From the NCBI GenBank assembly GCA_947175295.1, contig CAMWMK010000004.1, positions 1-64,000 of the forward strand: a DNA stretch of 64,000 nucleotides, written 5' to 3'. This DNA comes from an uncultured Porphyromonadaceae bacterium. GTDB lineage: Bacteria > Bacteroidota > Bacteroidia > Bacteroidales > Muribaculaceae. The translations under genes and the position numbers were made by a program. Below are positions 24,664 to 33,910 of this stretch, piece after piece. Position 1 is the stretch's first letter; every line of letters begins with the position of its first letter. Below the pieces are notes generated by a model. The model searched no databases. It was given only the letters and a program-made list of their open reading frames with translations, and was not told where the DNA came from.

Positions 24664-27306
24664 ATGACTTTGACAAGAACGCTAAGACGGATCATGCTTG
24701 CAGTCGCTGCAGTCGCCGCGACCATGCCCGTGCTTGCACAGACGCCTACAAACGACACCATATACAATCCCGACATAATCTACAGCCCGATCCCGAAAGT
24801 GTATGAGATCGCCGGCATCAAGGTGACGGGAGTGCCTGATGTGGAAGACTACGTCATCATCGGATATTCGGGCCTCTCGGTAGGGGAGCGCATCGAGATT
24901 CCCGGTGAGGCCATATCCACGGCCGTCAAGCGCTTCTACCGTCAAGGCCTCTACTCCAAGGTGGAGATCAATCTGGAGAAGACCGTAGGCGACAAGGCCT
25001 GGCTTGAGATCTCGCTCAAGCAGCAGCCCCGTATGGCAGAGCTGCGCTTCAACGGAGTGAAGGGGGGCGAGAAGAAAGACCTCCTCGAGCGTCTCGGCGT
25101 GGAGAAGGGCCAGCAGCTTACTCCAAACATCGTAGCGCGAATAGTGCAGGTCGTAAAGCAGTATTATAACGACAAGGGTTTTAAGAACGTCATCGTCACT
25201 TCCTCACAGCAGCCCGACCTCTCTCAGGAAAACTACAACTACCTGACCATTAATGTGGACAGGCAGAACAAAGTGAAGGTACACAAGATCTACATCAACG
25301 GCAACGAGGTGCTTTCCGACCGCAAGGTGAAAAACGCCATGAAGAAGACCAATGAGAACCACGACATACTCAATCTCTTCAAGCAGAAGAAATTCGTGGA
25401 CTCAGACTATGCCGACGACAAGATCCGCATCATAGAGAAATACAACGAGCTCGGCTACCGCGACGCCGAGATCCTCAGCGACTCAATCGCGAAATACGAC
25501 GACAAGGAGATAGACATCTACCTTAACATCGACGAGGGCGACCGATACTTCATCAAAGACATCAACTGGGTGGGCAATACCATCTATTCCACCGACTTCC
25601 TCAACCAGGTGCTCGGTATGTATCCCGGCGACGTCTACAACCAGAAGCGCCTCAACAAGCGCACGATGGAAGACGATGACGCAGTGGGCAACCTCTATCT
25701 CGACAACGGCTACCTTTTCTTCCAGCTCGTGCCGATCGAGCAGCAGGTGGAGGGCGACAGCATCTCGCTGCTCATGCGTGTCTACGAAGGGCAGCCGGCG
25801 AAGATCAACAAGGTGGTGATCAACGGTAACGACCAGCTCTATGAGAAGGTGATCCGTCGCGAGCTGCGCGTGAAGCCGGGCGACCTCTTCTCGAAGCGCG
25901 CGCTTATGAACTCGGCGCGTGAGATCGCCGCCAGCGGACACTTCGACCCTGAGACCATGGGAGTCAACCCGATCACCAACGATGCGGACGGCACCGTAGA
26001 CATCGTATTCGACCTTGAGCAGAAAGCCAACGACAAGGTGCAGCTCTCGCTCGGATGGGGCCAGACCGGCGTCACCGGCCAGGTGGCACTCTCATTTTCC
26101 AACTTCTCGATCAAGAACCTCTTCAACCCGTCGAGCTACCGAGGCATCATCCCGCGCGGCGACGGACAGACCTTCTCGATCTCAGCCCAGACCAACGCCA
26201 AATACTATCAGAGCTACAACATCAGCTTCTTCGATCCATGGCTCGGCGGCAAGCGACCGAACTCATTCTCCTTCTCCGTAGACTACAGCCGTTCGACAGG
26301 CATCAACAGCAGGTTCTATAACAACAGCTACTTCAATGCCTTCAACAACTCGTATCTCTATTCCGGCGGCAGCTCCTACTATAATGACTATGCCGGCTAC
26401 AGCTATCAGAACGCCTACGACCCCAACAAGGTGCTTCAGCTCGCGGGTGTGTCGGCGGCATATGGTACGCGCCTGACCTGGCCCGACGATATGTTCCAGT
26501 TCCAGGTGTCGCTCGCCTACCGCTGGTATTACCTCAAGAACTGGGAATATCTCCGATTCATGAACACCGGCTCGGCCAACTCCATTGTGCTCGGCCTGAC
26601 GCTCAGCCGCAACACCACCGACCAGCCCATCTATCCGCGTACGGGCTCCAGCTTCGCCCTCTCTCTGCAGATGACTCCCCCATGGACTTCGATACGTAAA
26701 GGCCATGACTGGAAGAAACTCTCCGAGGAGGCTAACTCCAGAGACGTGAAGGCTCAGGCCGAACTCTACAAATGGATTGAATACTGGAAGCTGAAGTTCC
26801 AGTCGAAGACCTTCACCCCGCTTTCCGATCCGGATGGCAACTGGACACTCGTGATGATGACGAAGGCTGACTTCGCTCTCTTGGGTTCATACAATAAATA
26901 TGTAAAGTCGCCCTTCGAGACATTCTATTTCGGTGGCGACGGTATGACGGGAAGCTACACCTATGCTACAGAGACAGTAGGCATGCGAGGCTATGAGAAC
27001 GGCCAGTTCACCCCCTACTACTATGAGGCATATGCCTACTCGAAGTTCACCTTCGAGCTTCGCTTTCCCTTCATGCTGCAGCCCAACACTACAATCTTCG
27101 CGCTTGCCTTCGCTGAGGCCGGCAACGCATGGACCGATATCAAGCAGTTCGCACCCTTCAACCTGAAGCGCTCCGCCGGAGTCGGCATCCGCCTCTATCT
27201 CTCCATGCTCGGCTTCCTCGGCATAGACTGGGGTTACGGCTTCGACAATGTATGGGGCAAACGCGGCGGCGGCAACCTCCACTTCGTGCTTGGACAGGAG
27301 TTCTAA
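24664..27306 (+). CDS. bamA: Outer membrane protein assembly factor BamA
   Basis: 880 residues: signal peptide (~1-26), five POTRA domains (~40-460), then a 16-strand Omp85 barrel to the C-terminus (HFVLGQEF, terminal Phe). Barrel insertions are rich in Tyr/Asn/Ser (for example around residues 550-580). It is the central component that folds proteins into the outer membrane. Flanked by uppS and two Skp/OmpH chaperones, which deliver its substrates. The stop codon abuts a ten-unit heptamer array. Confidence 0.95.
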   Translation: MTLTRTLRRIMLAVAAVAATMPVLAQTPTNDTIYNPDIIYSPIPKVYEIAGIKVTGVPDVEDYVIIGYSGLSVGERIEIPGEAISTAVKRFYRQGLYSKVEINLEKTVGDKAWLEISLKQQPRMAELRFNGVKGGEKKDLLERLGVEKGQQLTPNIVARIVQVVKQYYNDKGFKNVIVTSSQQPDLSQENYNYLTINVDRQNKVKVHKIYINGNEVLSDRKVKNAMKKTNENHDILNLFKQKKFVDSDYADDKIRIIEKYNELGYRDAEILSDSIAKYDDKEIDIYLNIDEGDRYFIKDINWVGNTIYSTDFLNQVLGMYPGDVYNQKRLNKRTMEDDDAVGNLYLDNGYLFFQLVPIEQQVEGDSISLLMRVYEGQPAKINKVVINGNDQLYEKVIRRELRVKPGDLFSKRALMNSAREIAASGHFDPETMGVNPITNDADGTVDIVFDLEQKANDKVQLSLGWGQTGVTGQVALSFSNFSIKNLFNPSSYRGIIPRGDGQTFSISAQTNAKYYQSYNISFFDPWLGGKRPNSFSFSVDYSRSTGINSRFYNNSYFNAFNNSYLYSGGSSYYNDYAGYSYQNAYDPNKVLQLAGVSAAYGTRLTWPDDMFQFQVSLAYRWYYLKNWEYLRFMNTGSANSIVLGLTLSRNTTDQPIYPRTGSSFALSLQMTPPWTSIRKGHDWKKLSEEANSRDVKAQAELYKWIEYWKLKFQSKTFTPLSDPDGNWTLVMMTKADFALLGSYNKYVKSPFETFYFGGDGMTGSYTYATETVGMRGYENGQFTPYYYEAYAYSKFTFELRFPFMLQPNTTIFALAFAEAGNAWTDIKQFAPFNLKRSAGVGIRLYLSMLGFLGIDWGYGFDNVWGKRGGGNLHFVLGQEF

Positions 27307-27376
27307 GTTTTACGTTGTACGTTTTACGTTTTACGTTTTACGTTTTACGATTTGCGTTTTGCGTATTGCGTTTTGG
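27307..27376. repeat. GTTTTAC heptamer array, 10 units
   Basis: Ten consecutive 7-base units with consensus GTTTTAC in the first six and GTTTTGC in the last four, beginning at the base after the bamA stop codon. A 78-base gap to the ompH gene follows. Confidence 0.92.
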
Positions 27377-27454
27377 GACGTGGGGTTGGAAATTTAAACT
27401 TTAAAGGCACTGCATTGTCTTTAAAGTAGTAGTAACTTTAAAAATAGGAATAAC

Positions 27455-27970
27455 ATGAAGAAACTTATCATATCGCTGGCTGTAGCGCTTTTCGCAGCCG
27501 CCGGAGCCTATGCACAGAAGTTCGCGCTTGTCGACATGGACTATATCCTCCGCAACGTGCCGAGCTACGAGATGGCCAACGAGCAGCTCAACCAGGTTTC
27601 ACAGCGATGGGAGCGTGAGGTCACCGAGCTTTCCAAGGAGGCCGAGACCATGTATAAGAACTATCAGGCCGAGATGATCTTCCTGACCGACGACCAGAAG
27701 AAGAGCCGCGAAGAGGAACTCGTAGCCAAGGAAAAACAGGTCACCGACCTCCGCTACAAATACTTCGGGCCTGAGGGAGAACTCTTCAAGAAGCGTCAGA
27801 GCCTTATGAAGCCGATTCAGGAAGACGTCTACAACGCCGTGAAGGCCGTAAGCGAGGAGAAAGGCTATCAGGTGATTTTCGACCGCGCTTCGTCGCAGAG
27901 CATCGTGTTCGCTTCCCCGAAGATCGATGTAAGCAACGACGTGCTGGCCAAACTCGGATATTCGAAATAA
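27455..27970 (+). CDS. OmpH/Skp-family periplasmic chaperone (1)
   Basis: 171 residues: signal peptide (~1-20, cleavage after AYA), a FALVDMDYILRNVPSYEMA start typical of OmpH, then a long charged coiled coil (~45-125) and a C-terminal hydrophobic strand pattern (YQVIFDRASSQSIVFASPKIDVS). Skp trimers hold unfolded outer-membrane proteins in the periplasm for BamA. Directly downstream of bamA and upstream of a second copy. Confidence 0.9.
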   Translation: MKKLIISLAVALFAAAGAYAQKFALVDMDYILRNVPSYEMANEQLNQVSQRWEREVTELSKEAETMYKNYQAEMIFLTDDQKKSREEELVAKEKQVTDLRYKYFGPEGELFKKRQSLMKPIQEDVYNAVKAVSEEKGYQVIFDRASSQSIVFASPKIDVSNDVLAKLGYSK

Positions 27971-28010
27971 GAAAAAATAAACAATAACAAATAAATCAAA
28001 CAAAAAAGAA

Positions 28011-28517
28011 ATGATCAAGAAAGTACTTTTAGCCATCGCGCTCATCTGCCCGATGCTTCTGTCTGCCCAGACCCTCAAGATCGGTCTCGTAGACTTCGGC
28101 TCGATACTCCAGGCCATGCCGGAGACTACAGCCGCTCAGAACCAGCTCAAGGAAGTGAGCGATAAATATGAAGCCGAATATAAGAAACTCGGCGAGGAGA
28201 TGAATCGTCTTGTGGAGGAGTATCAGAAAATGGCGGAAAACGAACTCCCCGCCATCAGGGAGCGCAAGACCCGTGAGCTCAGCGATTATCAGGTGAAGCT
28301 CCAGCAGTTTGAGCAGACCGCAGGCAATGACCTTCAGAAGATGCATGCCGATCTCATGGGCCCCATCCAGCAGAAGATCGGCCAGGCGGTGGAAAGCGTA
28401 GGACGCGAAGGCAACTACTCGCTCATCCAGATGTATGACCCGCAGCTTACGCTCTATTACGCAGCTCCGGTAGAAGACATCACTCCCATAGTGAAGGCTA
28501 AGCTCGGTGTGAAATAA
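28011..28517 (+). CDS. OmpH/Skp-family periplasmic chaperone (2)
   Basis: 168 residues; paralogue of the preceding gene with the same plan: signal peptide (~1-18), LKIGLVDFGSILQAMPE, coiled coil (~40-115), and a C-terminal VEDITPIVKAKLGV segment. Two tandem ompH genes after bamA are usual in Bacteroidales. Gap to the first copy is 40 bp. Confidence 0.9.
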   Translation: MIKKVLLAIALICPMLLSAQTLKIGLVDFGSILQAMPETTAAQNQLKEVSDKYEAEYKKLGEEMNRLVEEYQKMAENELPAIRERKTRELSDYQVKLQQFEQTAGNDLQKMHADLMGPIQQKIGQAVESVGREGNYSLIQMYDPQLTLYYAAPVEDITPIVKAKLGVK

Positions 28518-28549
28518 TACGGATTCATACATGTGTTGAAGACGACACT

Positions 28550-29422
28550 ATGAATGACTGTAACGCATATGGAATGGCGGAGGCTGAGGCTTCCGCCATT
28601 TCGTTAGGTCCCATTGGGGTGTTCGACTCCGGCTATGGAGGCCTGACTATCCTGCGGGAGCTCAGGAAGACACTGCCGGAATATGACTATCTGTATCTGG
28701 GCGACAATGCCCGCGCTCCGTATGGATCGAGAAGCTTCGAAGTGATCTACCGCTATACCCTTGAAGCCGTCAGGGAACTCTTCGCGAGAGGGTGTCCGCT
28801 CGTGATCCTGGCGTGCAACACGGCCTCGGCGAAGGCCCTTCGAAGCATTCAGCAGAGGGATCTTCCCGCCATTGATCCGTCGAGGAGGGTGTTGGGTGTG
28901 ATAAGGCCTACGGTGGAGATATTGGATAAGGTGTCGGAGTCAGGACATATCGGAGTGCTCGGAACTCCCGGCACTGTAGCGAGTGAATCATACGTAATAG
29001 AGACCCGCAAGCTTTTTCCGGAGATGAAGGTGTCTCAGCAGGCTTGTCCGCTTTGGGTCCCGATAGTGGAGAATTCTGAGGCGGACGGCGACGGAGCCGA
29101 TTATTTCGTCAGGAAATATATCGACGGGCTCATGGAGAAGGATCCGGCGATCGATACCTTCGTGCTTGCATGCACTCACTATCCCTTGCTTATCGATAAG
29201 ATACGCCGCTACGCTCCTGCGGGCGTGCGGATACTTGAGCAGGGCAGTCTGGTGGCGGAGTCGCTGAAAGATTATCTGCGGCGTCATCCTGAGATGGAGC
29301 GCAGGCTGAGCAAGGGAGGAGAGGCCGACTTCCTGACGAGTGAGAATCCGGATAAGTTTGACGCGCTGGCGTCGATGTTCACGCATGGCAGCGTGGTGTC
29401 GGAGCATTGCGCCCTTGATTGA
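28550..29422 (+). CDS. murI: Glutamate racemase
   Basis: 290 residues. The two catalytic cysteines are in ILACNTASAKALR (~90) and VLACTHYPLL (~205), and the N-terminal PIGVFDSGYGGLTIL motif is intact. It supplies D-glutamate for peptidoglycan. The start is uncertain: ATG 28550 or ATG 28574; the real domain begins near residue 21. Bases 28573-28600 form a 9-bp hairpin that would bury the second ATG. End of the bamA-ompH unit. Confidence 0.92.
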   Translation: MNDCNAYGMAEAEASAISLGPIGVFDSGYGGLTILRELRKTLPEYDYLYLGDNARAPYGSRSFEVIYRYTLEAVRELFARGCPLVILACNTASAKALRSIQQRDLPAIDPSRRVLGVIRPTVEILDKVSESGHIGVLGTPGTVASESYVIETRKLFPEMKVSQQACPLWVPIVENSEADGDGADYFVRKYIDGLMEKDPAIDTFVLACTHYPLLIDKIRRYAPAGVRILEQGSLVAESLKDYLRRHPEMERRLSKGGEADFLTSENPDKFDALASMFTHGSVVSEHCALD

Positions 29423-29429
29423 ATTGTAT

Positions 29430-29684
29430 ATGAAAATGGAAAGCATACCGGAAGAGAGCGCTGCAAGACTGAGGAGTCTTGATGCGCGTATAGCTGCCGA
29501 TGGCGGCGATGAGGAAGCTCTGATAGAGCGGGGACGCCTTTACTGGGCGCTTGGACGGCGGAGCGAGGCAATCGGCGACTATCTGGCGGCCCGGCAGATC
29601 AATCCGTCGGGTAAGGCCACTCAGTTGCTGAAGGCTACATATGAGATATTGAACTTCTATAATAAGGACCTATACAACCCTTAG
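29430..29684 (+). CDS. Small TPR protein
   Basis: 84 residues from ATG 29430, seven bases after murI. One or two TPR units are visible (EEALIERGRLYWALGRRSEAIGDYLAARQINPSG). No signal peptide, so probably cytoplasmic. Function unknown; likely co-transcribed with murI. It converges with, and overlaps by four bases, the next gene on the other strand. Confidence 0.65.
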   Translation: MKMESIPEESAARLRSLDARIAADGGDEEALIERGRLYWALGRRSEAIGDYLAARQINPSGKATQLLKATYEILNFYNKDLYNP

Positions 29685-30052
29685 AAATCCCAGGGAAAGA
29701 ACATCGGCACCTGCACGGCCTTCGGTCGCTGTGCGGGTGCTTGTCTTTTCTGGGGATAGAGCATGATGTGGCGCTCGCGAGCCCATCCGCGGTCATGGTT
29801 GCGCACGTATACTGTAGCAAGTCCGCGCATGCCGCGTGTGCGTCGGCGTAGGTCGGCTATCAGGTCGGTCATGTCGGCTGCCTGGCGTGTCTCATACTGC
29901 ATGGCCGGCTGCCCGTCGATTGTCACGCGGACCGACATTCGGTCGCCGTAGCTCATGAGGGAATCGGCGCGTCCTACTGCTACGCGGCGTACGGAACGGG
30001 GGGTGAAGATGGGCCCTCCTAATGATTGGGTAGTGTAATGGTTGGTATTCAT
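29681..30052 (-). CDS. Hypothetical basic protein
   Basis: 123 residues, Arg-rich, no signal peptide or membrane segment. I do not recognise the family. The middle (MSVRVTIDGQPAMQYE.. ADLRRRTRGMRGLATVYVRNHDRGW) reads as an alternating beta/alpha domain, and the C-terminus is Pro/Gln-rich. A -7 box (TAAATTTG on the minus strand, 30114-30121) lies 60 bases upstream without a standard -33 element; instead two 19-bp dyads are located there, suggesting regulated expression. Confidence 0.5.
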   Translation of the reverse strand: MNTNHYTTQSLGGPIFTPRSVRRVAVGRADSLMSYGDRMSVRVTIDGQPAMQYETRQAADMTDLIADLRRRTRGMRGLATVYVRNHDRGWARERHIMLYPQKRQAPAQRPKAVQVPMFFPWDF

Positions 30053-30130
30053 ATCCGGTGTCTTTTATTGCGTTCAGGCCTCCGCAAGGGTCGCCTTTGA
30101 TGTTTTCATAGTGCAAATTTAACCGGAATG

Positions 30131-30191
30131 ACTGCCTAATTCAGGCAGTAGATTGTTAAATGAAGTTAATCGACTGCCTGATCCGTGCAGT
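30131..30191. promoter_or_regulatory. Two 19-bp dyad operators, 42 bp apart
   Basis: ACTGCCTAATTCAGGCAGT at 30131-30149 and ACTGCCTGATCCGTGCAGT at 30173-30191. Both have the ACTGC..GCAGT dyad; their spacing is four helical turns. They lie upstream of the -7 box of the minus-strand gene at 29681-30052. Similar dyads occur at 53,281 and 54,484. Confidence 0.6.
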
Positions 30192-30196
30192 GAATA

Positions 30197-30227
30197 AAAA
30201 AGGCTTCGCTGAAAAGCGAAGCCTTTT
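30197..30227 (-). terminator. Terminator of tRNA-Leu
   Basis: 13-bp stem with GAAA/TTTC loop and A/T runs on both sides, immediately after the tRNA on the minus strand. Confidence 0.88.
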
Positions 30228-30231
30228 AAAG

Positions 30232-30315
30232 TACAGGAAATGGGACTCGAACCCACACAGCCTCAACGGCCAGGGGATTTTAAGTCCCCCGTGTCTACCA
30301 TTCCACCATTCCTGC
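30232..30315 (-). tRNA. tRNA-Leu (anticodon TAA)
   Basis: 84 nt on the minus strand, folding as a class II tRNA: acceptor GCAGGAA pairing with TTCCTGT (a G-T first pair), D-arm GGTGGAATGGTAGACAC, anticodon loop CTTAAAA with anticodon TAA (reads UUA), a long variable arm (TGGCCGTTGAGGC), and GGTTCGAGTCC T-arm. CCA is not encoded. It has its own promoter and terminator. Confidence 0.95.
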
Positions 30316-30353
30316 AACAGGGAGCCGTATGATGTGGACGGGCGTTCCGAATG

Positions 30354-30385
30354 CAAAGTTAATGAAATTTTCACTTGTGTCCAAA
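30354..30385 (-). promoter_or_regulatory. Promoter of tRNA-Leu
   Basis: On the minus strand TTTG (30385-30382), 20 bases, TAACTTTG (30361-30354). Exact consensus, about 35 bases before the tRNA. Confidence 0.88.
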
Positions 30386-30403
30386 TTTTTCAGGATAAAA
30401 AAG

Positions 30404-30437
30404 AGAAAAAATGATGCCCCGCTTGGAGCGGGGCATC
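30404..30437 (-). terminator. Terminator of the OmpA-like gene
   Basis: Perfect 10-bp GC-rich stem (30413-30422 with 30428-30437), TCCAA loop, then ATTTTTTC on the minus strand. Confidence 0.92.
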
Positions 30438-30479
30438 CGTTTCCGCCGTTCTCACGGCAGTCACTAACCTAAAGTTATA

Positions 30480-31652
30480 TTATTTTCTAACGGTGGTTTC
30501 AGTGGATACAGGCACGTCATTGTCAAGGATGCAGACTGCTACGCGGTTCCAGCTTTCTTCCTCAAACATGTGTCCTACGCCGAGGCCTTCAGCCTTGATG
30601 CGGTCGGCGGGGATACCGTATTTCTTAACGAGCATGTTCTTGACGGATTCAGCACGCTGGTTGGCGAGACGTTCGTTGACTTCGATCGGGCCGTCCTGGG
30701 AAGCGTAACCCTTGATGTTGACGGTAGCCTTCGGGTGGTTCTTAAGATAAGAAGCCACAGCTGCTACGTTGGGGAGCTGGTCGGCAGGCACATTGTATTT
30801 GCCTAAGCCGAAGTTGACGTATCTTACAGTGCTGAGGAAGTCCTGAGTCTCCTTTACTACGACGGGCTTCTGGTTTTTCAGTCTTTGGAGTTCGTTGGCG
30901 AGTGCCATGTTCTCGTTCTGGCTTGCATTGAGGGCGTCGCCTGCAGCTGCGAGGTCTGCGCGGAGGTTATCTACCTTTGCGTTGAGGGCTGCGATCTCAT
31001 CAAGGTTGTAGTTAGGCACTGTATACTTGAATCCCTGACCGAGCCTTACAGATACGCCTGCTGCGATGTTGAAGGTAGCCTTCTCTACGTTGTAGGCTGC
31101 GGAAGTCTGGCTGACGCCTGCATCGCTCATGTCCCAGAGTACGCTCGGACGGAGTGAAAGTGTCACGGCGTCGCTTACGTTGAAGTTGAAGTTGAGGCCG
31201 GCCTTTGTGCCGAAGAAATTATGGTCGTTGCCCTTACCGTTCTGGTAGTTGTGGCCCCAACCGGCGCCTGCCACTGCTTCGATGTCGAATACATTCTGAG
31301 TTCCGTAAGGCTGGAAAAGCTTGAAGAGGTTGACGGCTCCGTAAGCGCCTACATAAGATGCGTCGAATGCTGTAGTGGAGTGAGTCTGGCCTTTCCAGCT
31401 GGAAGTGTTGACGGCTGCGTCGCCCTCAATGCCGACTCCGAAAGCGGGAGTGATCTGTTTGCGGATATCGAGGCCTGCTGCTCCGCGCATGTCCTTGAAG
31501 AACTTGGAGCCATGGCTGAGAGGTGTTGTTGCGCCACCCTGTACGCCAATGGAGATGTTGTCGAAGAAACCGGGTTTCTGGAGTGACTCCTGGGCCATCG
31601 TGGTTGCCGCTCCTGCTGTGAGGACTGCTGCGGCGAGTAAAGTCTTTTTCAT
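30480..31652 (-). CDS. OmpA-family outer-membrane protein
   Basis: 390 residues from the ATG at 31652, which starts a standard signal peptide (MKKTLLAAAVL.., cleavage after TMA); an in-frame ATG 18 bases upstream adds only a charged stretch. N-terminal eight-strand barrel (~25-220), a coiled-coil link (~225-270, LNAKVDNLRADLAAAGDALN), and a C-terminal OmpA domain (~290-385) that binds peptidoglycan: VNIKGYASQDGPIEVNERLANQRAESV and WNRVAVCIL. This is a major structural porin-like protein in Bacteroidales. Single-gene unit with a strong terminator; the 264-base gap upstream holds no clear promoter. Confidence 0.9.
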   Translation of the reverse strand: MKKTLLAAAVLTAGAATTMAQESLQKPGFFDNISIGVQGGATTPLSHGSKFFKDMRGAAGLDIRKQITPAFGVGIEGDAAVNTSSWKGQTHSTTAFDASYVGAYGAVNLFKLFQPYGTQNVFDIEAVAGAGWGHNYQNGKGNDHNFFGTKAGLNFNFNVSDAVTLSLRPSVLWDMSDAGVSQTSAAYNVEKATFNIAAGVSVRLGQGFKYTVPNYNLDEIAALNAKVDNLRADLAAAGDALNASQNENMALANELQRLKNQKPVVVKETQDFLSTVRYVNFGLGKYNVPADQLPNVAAVASYLKNHPKATVNIKGYASQDGPIEVNERLANQRAESVKNMLVKKYGIPADRIKAEGLGVGHMFEEESWNRVAVCILDNDVPVSTETTVRK

Positions 31653-31845
31653 AATCGTGCGTTTTTTCAAGTTATTAAATAAGATATTTGTTATGCGGTT
31701 TACAGCTTCAATGAAGTCATGTCCGCTTCAGTGAAATTGTACCTTTAAAACACGCATCAAAGGAAAATGGCACAATGGAAATGTGCAAAAAATTTAATTT
31801 TAACATTTGTTAAGTTAAAACAGAATGGCTCTGGATTGATAAAAC

Positions 31846-31875
31846 AAGTGTCTGCCTATTGATAGACAGACACTT
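31846..31875 (-). terminator. Terminator of the EEP phosphatase unit
   Basis: 9-bp perfect arms (31846-31854, 31867-31875) with an inner 4-bp CTAT/ATAG pairing, followed by TTGTTTT on the minus strand. Confidence 0.75.
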
Positions 31876-31916
31876 ATCTTGGATTTTGAATCGAAATGAC
31901 GGATGAATGGTCGGAG

Positions 31917-33041
31917 TCACGGAATAAGCTCGAAAGTAGCTTCCACCGGGTAGTGGTCGGAGGTATTGATCCTGTAGCGCTTGGTCTTAAGCGCCTGCAG
32001 GTGGGGCCCGCGGTAGAAGATCTGGTCGATATGGAAAAGGAAGAGAAACTGGTTGAAGGTGTTTGTCGGGCCGAAGCTGGTCTCAGGATACGCATCCCGG
32101 AATCCTGCCTTTCTCATGAGTCCGTAGCTCCAGCTGGCCGGAACGTCGTTGAAGTCGCCGCATGCGATAAGGGTCTTATAGCCGGAAGTGGTCGAGATCA
32201 TCTCCTTTACGTTTTGCGCGCGCGTGCGGAAGGCTTCGCCGAGTTTCGGGAATATCTCATAGCGGAACTCCTTGAAGCTGTTTTTTGCGGAGTTTACTCC
32301 CTTGATGTCCGTCACCACCACGCGCTCCGTATCGGAAAGATTGTAAGAGGTCATATGGAAATTCAGAATGGGAATCTTCATGCCCTTTATCTCCACTTCG
32401 AATAGTGCCCAGCGACGGCGTTTGTGCCAATATTCGGCATCTTCGGCATCTTGGCATGCCAACGGTATGTATTCCACCGGATACTTTGACAGCACCTTGA
32501 GGTCGTCAGCCTGCGGCTCCGGACTGGCCGCCCTGTAGGGATACACCTTATATAGCGAATCCATCAGAGTGCGGCTCCAGTGGTGGATTTCGTTTGGATC
32601 CTCGAAGTTGTCAAGCTCCTGCAGGCAGATCACGTCGGCTCCGCACTCAGTCAGAAACCTGATGGCGCGGTTGCCCGGAAGGTCGCGCTTTGTAGTGTCG
32701 GCCAGATGCAGGGAATTGAAGGTGAGGAGCGTGAAGGTGCGGCGTGGGTCTTGAGGTTGCTTGGAGAAAGAGAGGGGAGTGACGTCCTTGAGGCTACCCC
32801 AGCCGGCGAAAAGGGTAAGGCCGGCGAGAGCCGCCATGATGAGGCGCCCTGAAAGGAGCCATCCGATTCCTGTCAGCAATGTGGCGATGGCGAGATAGGG
32901 GAGGGCGAGCACCATGATGGAGGGTACGGTCATGTATTCAGGATTGACCTTGCCTCCGTAGGCGGCTGCGAGGGTTACTAAGAAAAGCACTATCGACGCT
33001 ATCTTGAGCGCCAGGCGTATAAGCGGGGAAATGATGATCAC
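31917..33041 (-). CDS. Membrane-anchored endonuclease/exonuclease/phosphatase (EEP) family protein
   Basis: 374 residues. Three hydrophobic helices (~4-25, ~38-62, ~65-85) anchor it in the inner membrane; the EEP domain follows (~100-374). Catalytic motifs: LTFNSLH, CLQELDN (metal Glu), NFHMTSYN, ACGDFNDVP, and the final SDHYPV with the catalytic His. The family includes DNases, sphingomyelinases and inositol phosphatases, so the substrate is not predictable. It lies 48 bp downstream of two rhomboid genes on the same strand and probably shares their transcript. Confidence 0.85.
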   Translation of the reverse strand: MIIISPLIRLALKIASIVLFLVTLAAAYGGKVNPEYMTVPSIMVLALPYLAIATLLTGIGWLLSGRLIMAALAGLTLFAGWGSLKDVTPLSFSKQPQDPRRTFTLLTFNSLHLADTTKRDLPGNRAIRFLTECGADVICLQELDNFEDPNEIHHWSRTLMDSLYKVYPYRAASPEPQADDLKVLSKYPVEYIPLACQDAEDAEYWHKRRRWALFEVEIKGMKIPILNFHMTSYNLSDTERVVVTDIKGVNSAKNSFKEFRYEIFPKLGEAFRTRAQNVKEMISTTSGYKTLIACGDFNDVPASWSYGLMRKAGFRDAYPETSFGPTNTFNQFLFLFHIDQIFYRGPHLQALKTKRYRINTSDHYPVEATFELIP

Positions 33042-33089
33042 TTTTATAGTGGATTAAAGGGTTAATGTAGTTAAAAAAGGTCTATGCGG

Positions 33090-33905
33090 CTATTTCTTCA
33101 GGCGCGCGGAAAGCTCGTTGAGCTCTTTGCGCTCCTTGCCGGAGAGGGAGCCATAGCCTGAAAGGCGAATTTTGTCGAGGAGTTCGTCGAGGCGTCGGAT
33201 GTCTTCCTGTCGGTCGCGGAGCACGCGCACCATTCTGTCGGGCTGCCGCTTGGGCTCCTTTTGTCTATTTTGGCTGAAGTCAAACCATCGGGATGGGTCG
33301 ATGCCCCGGCTGAGCATAAGTCCGAACGCCACTCCCCATAGCAGACCTCCGATATGGGCCGCTTGGTTGCCTCCTCCTCCTATGAAGGTCAGTACGCAGC
33401 AGGCTATCGCCACCCATTTGAGCTTCACTTCTCCTATCAGGAAGAGATTGACGGGATGGTCGGGGAGGCGTATGGCTGTGGCGCACATCACCGCTATCAC
33501 CGCTGCGCTGCATCCGCAGAGCCAGCCAGACCCATATCCGAGCGCGGCGGAGGCGAGGAAGAGCACTCCGCCGGCCAGCCCTCCTCCTGCGAAAGCCACG
33601 GCGAGATGTCGGTCTGATAGCGTGATGAGCATAATCCGGCCAAACCAATAGAGCCATAGCACATTGAAGAGCATATGGAGGAAATCGAAGTGCACTCCCA
33701 TATAGGTCAGTAGGGTCCAGGGGCGGGTGAGGAAGATGGAAAATATGGATGGCAGGGTGAGCCAGTCGGCCACCGGCACATAGAAATGCATAGCGCTCCC
33801 TACGAGGGATATGACCGTCACACCCAACCATATGGCTGCCTCTCCGAGGGTGAGCCATGCAAGCAGCAGACTGCCGCCGCAATATGATCTCCACTTATCG
33901 AGCAT
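33090..33905 (-). CDS. Rhomboid family intramembrane protease (2)
   Basis: 271 residues from ATG 33905; a TTG three codons upstream would overlap the preceding gene's stop. Six or seven membrane helices. The catalytic Ser region reads GCSAAVIA instead of the usual GASGA, and the His partner is in QAAHIGGLLWG. The C-terminal ~65 residues form a basic, soluble helical tail (..RQPDRMVRVLRDRQEDIRRLDELLDKIR..). It cleaves membrane-spanning segments if active. Second of two tandem rhomboids, five bases after the first. Confidence 0.85.
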   Translation of the reverse strand: MLDKWRSYCGGSLLLAWLTLGEAAIWLGVTVISLVGSAMHFYVPVADWLTLPSIFSIFLTRPWTLLTYMGVHFDFLHMLFNVLWLYWFGRIMLITLSDRHLAVAFAGGGLAGGVLFLASAALGYGSGWLCGCSAAVIAVMCATAIRLPDHPVNLFLIGEVKLKWVAIACCVLTFIGGGGNQAAHIGGLLWGVAFGLMLSRGIDPSRWFDFSQNRQKEPKRQPDRMVRVLRDRQEDIRRLDELLDKIRLSGYGSLSGKERKELNELSARLKK

Positions 33906-33910
33906 GATTC

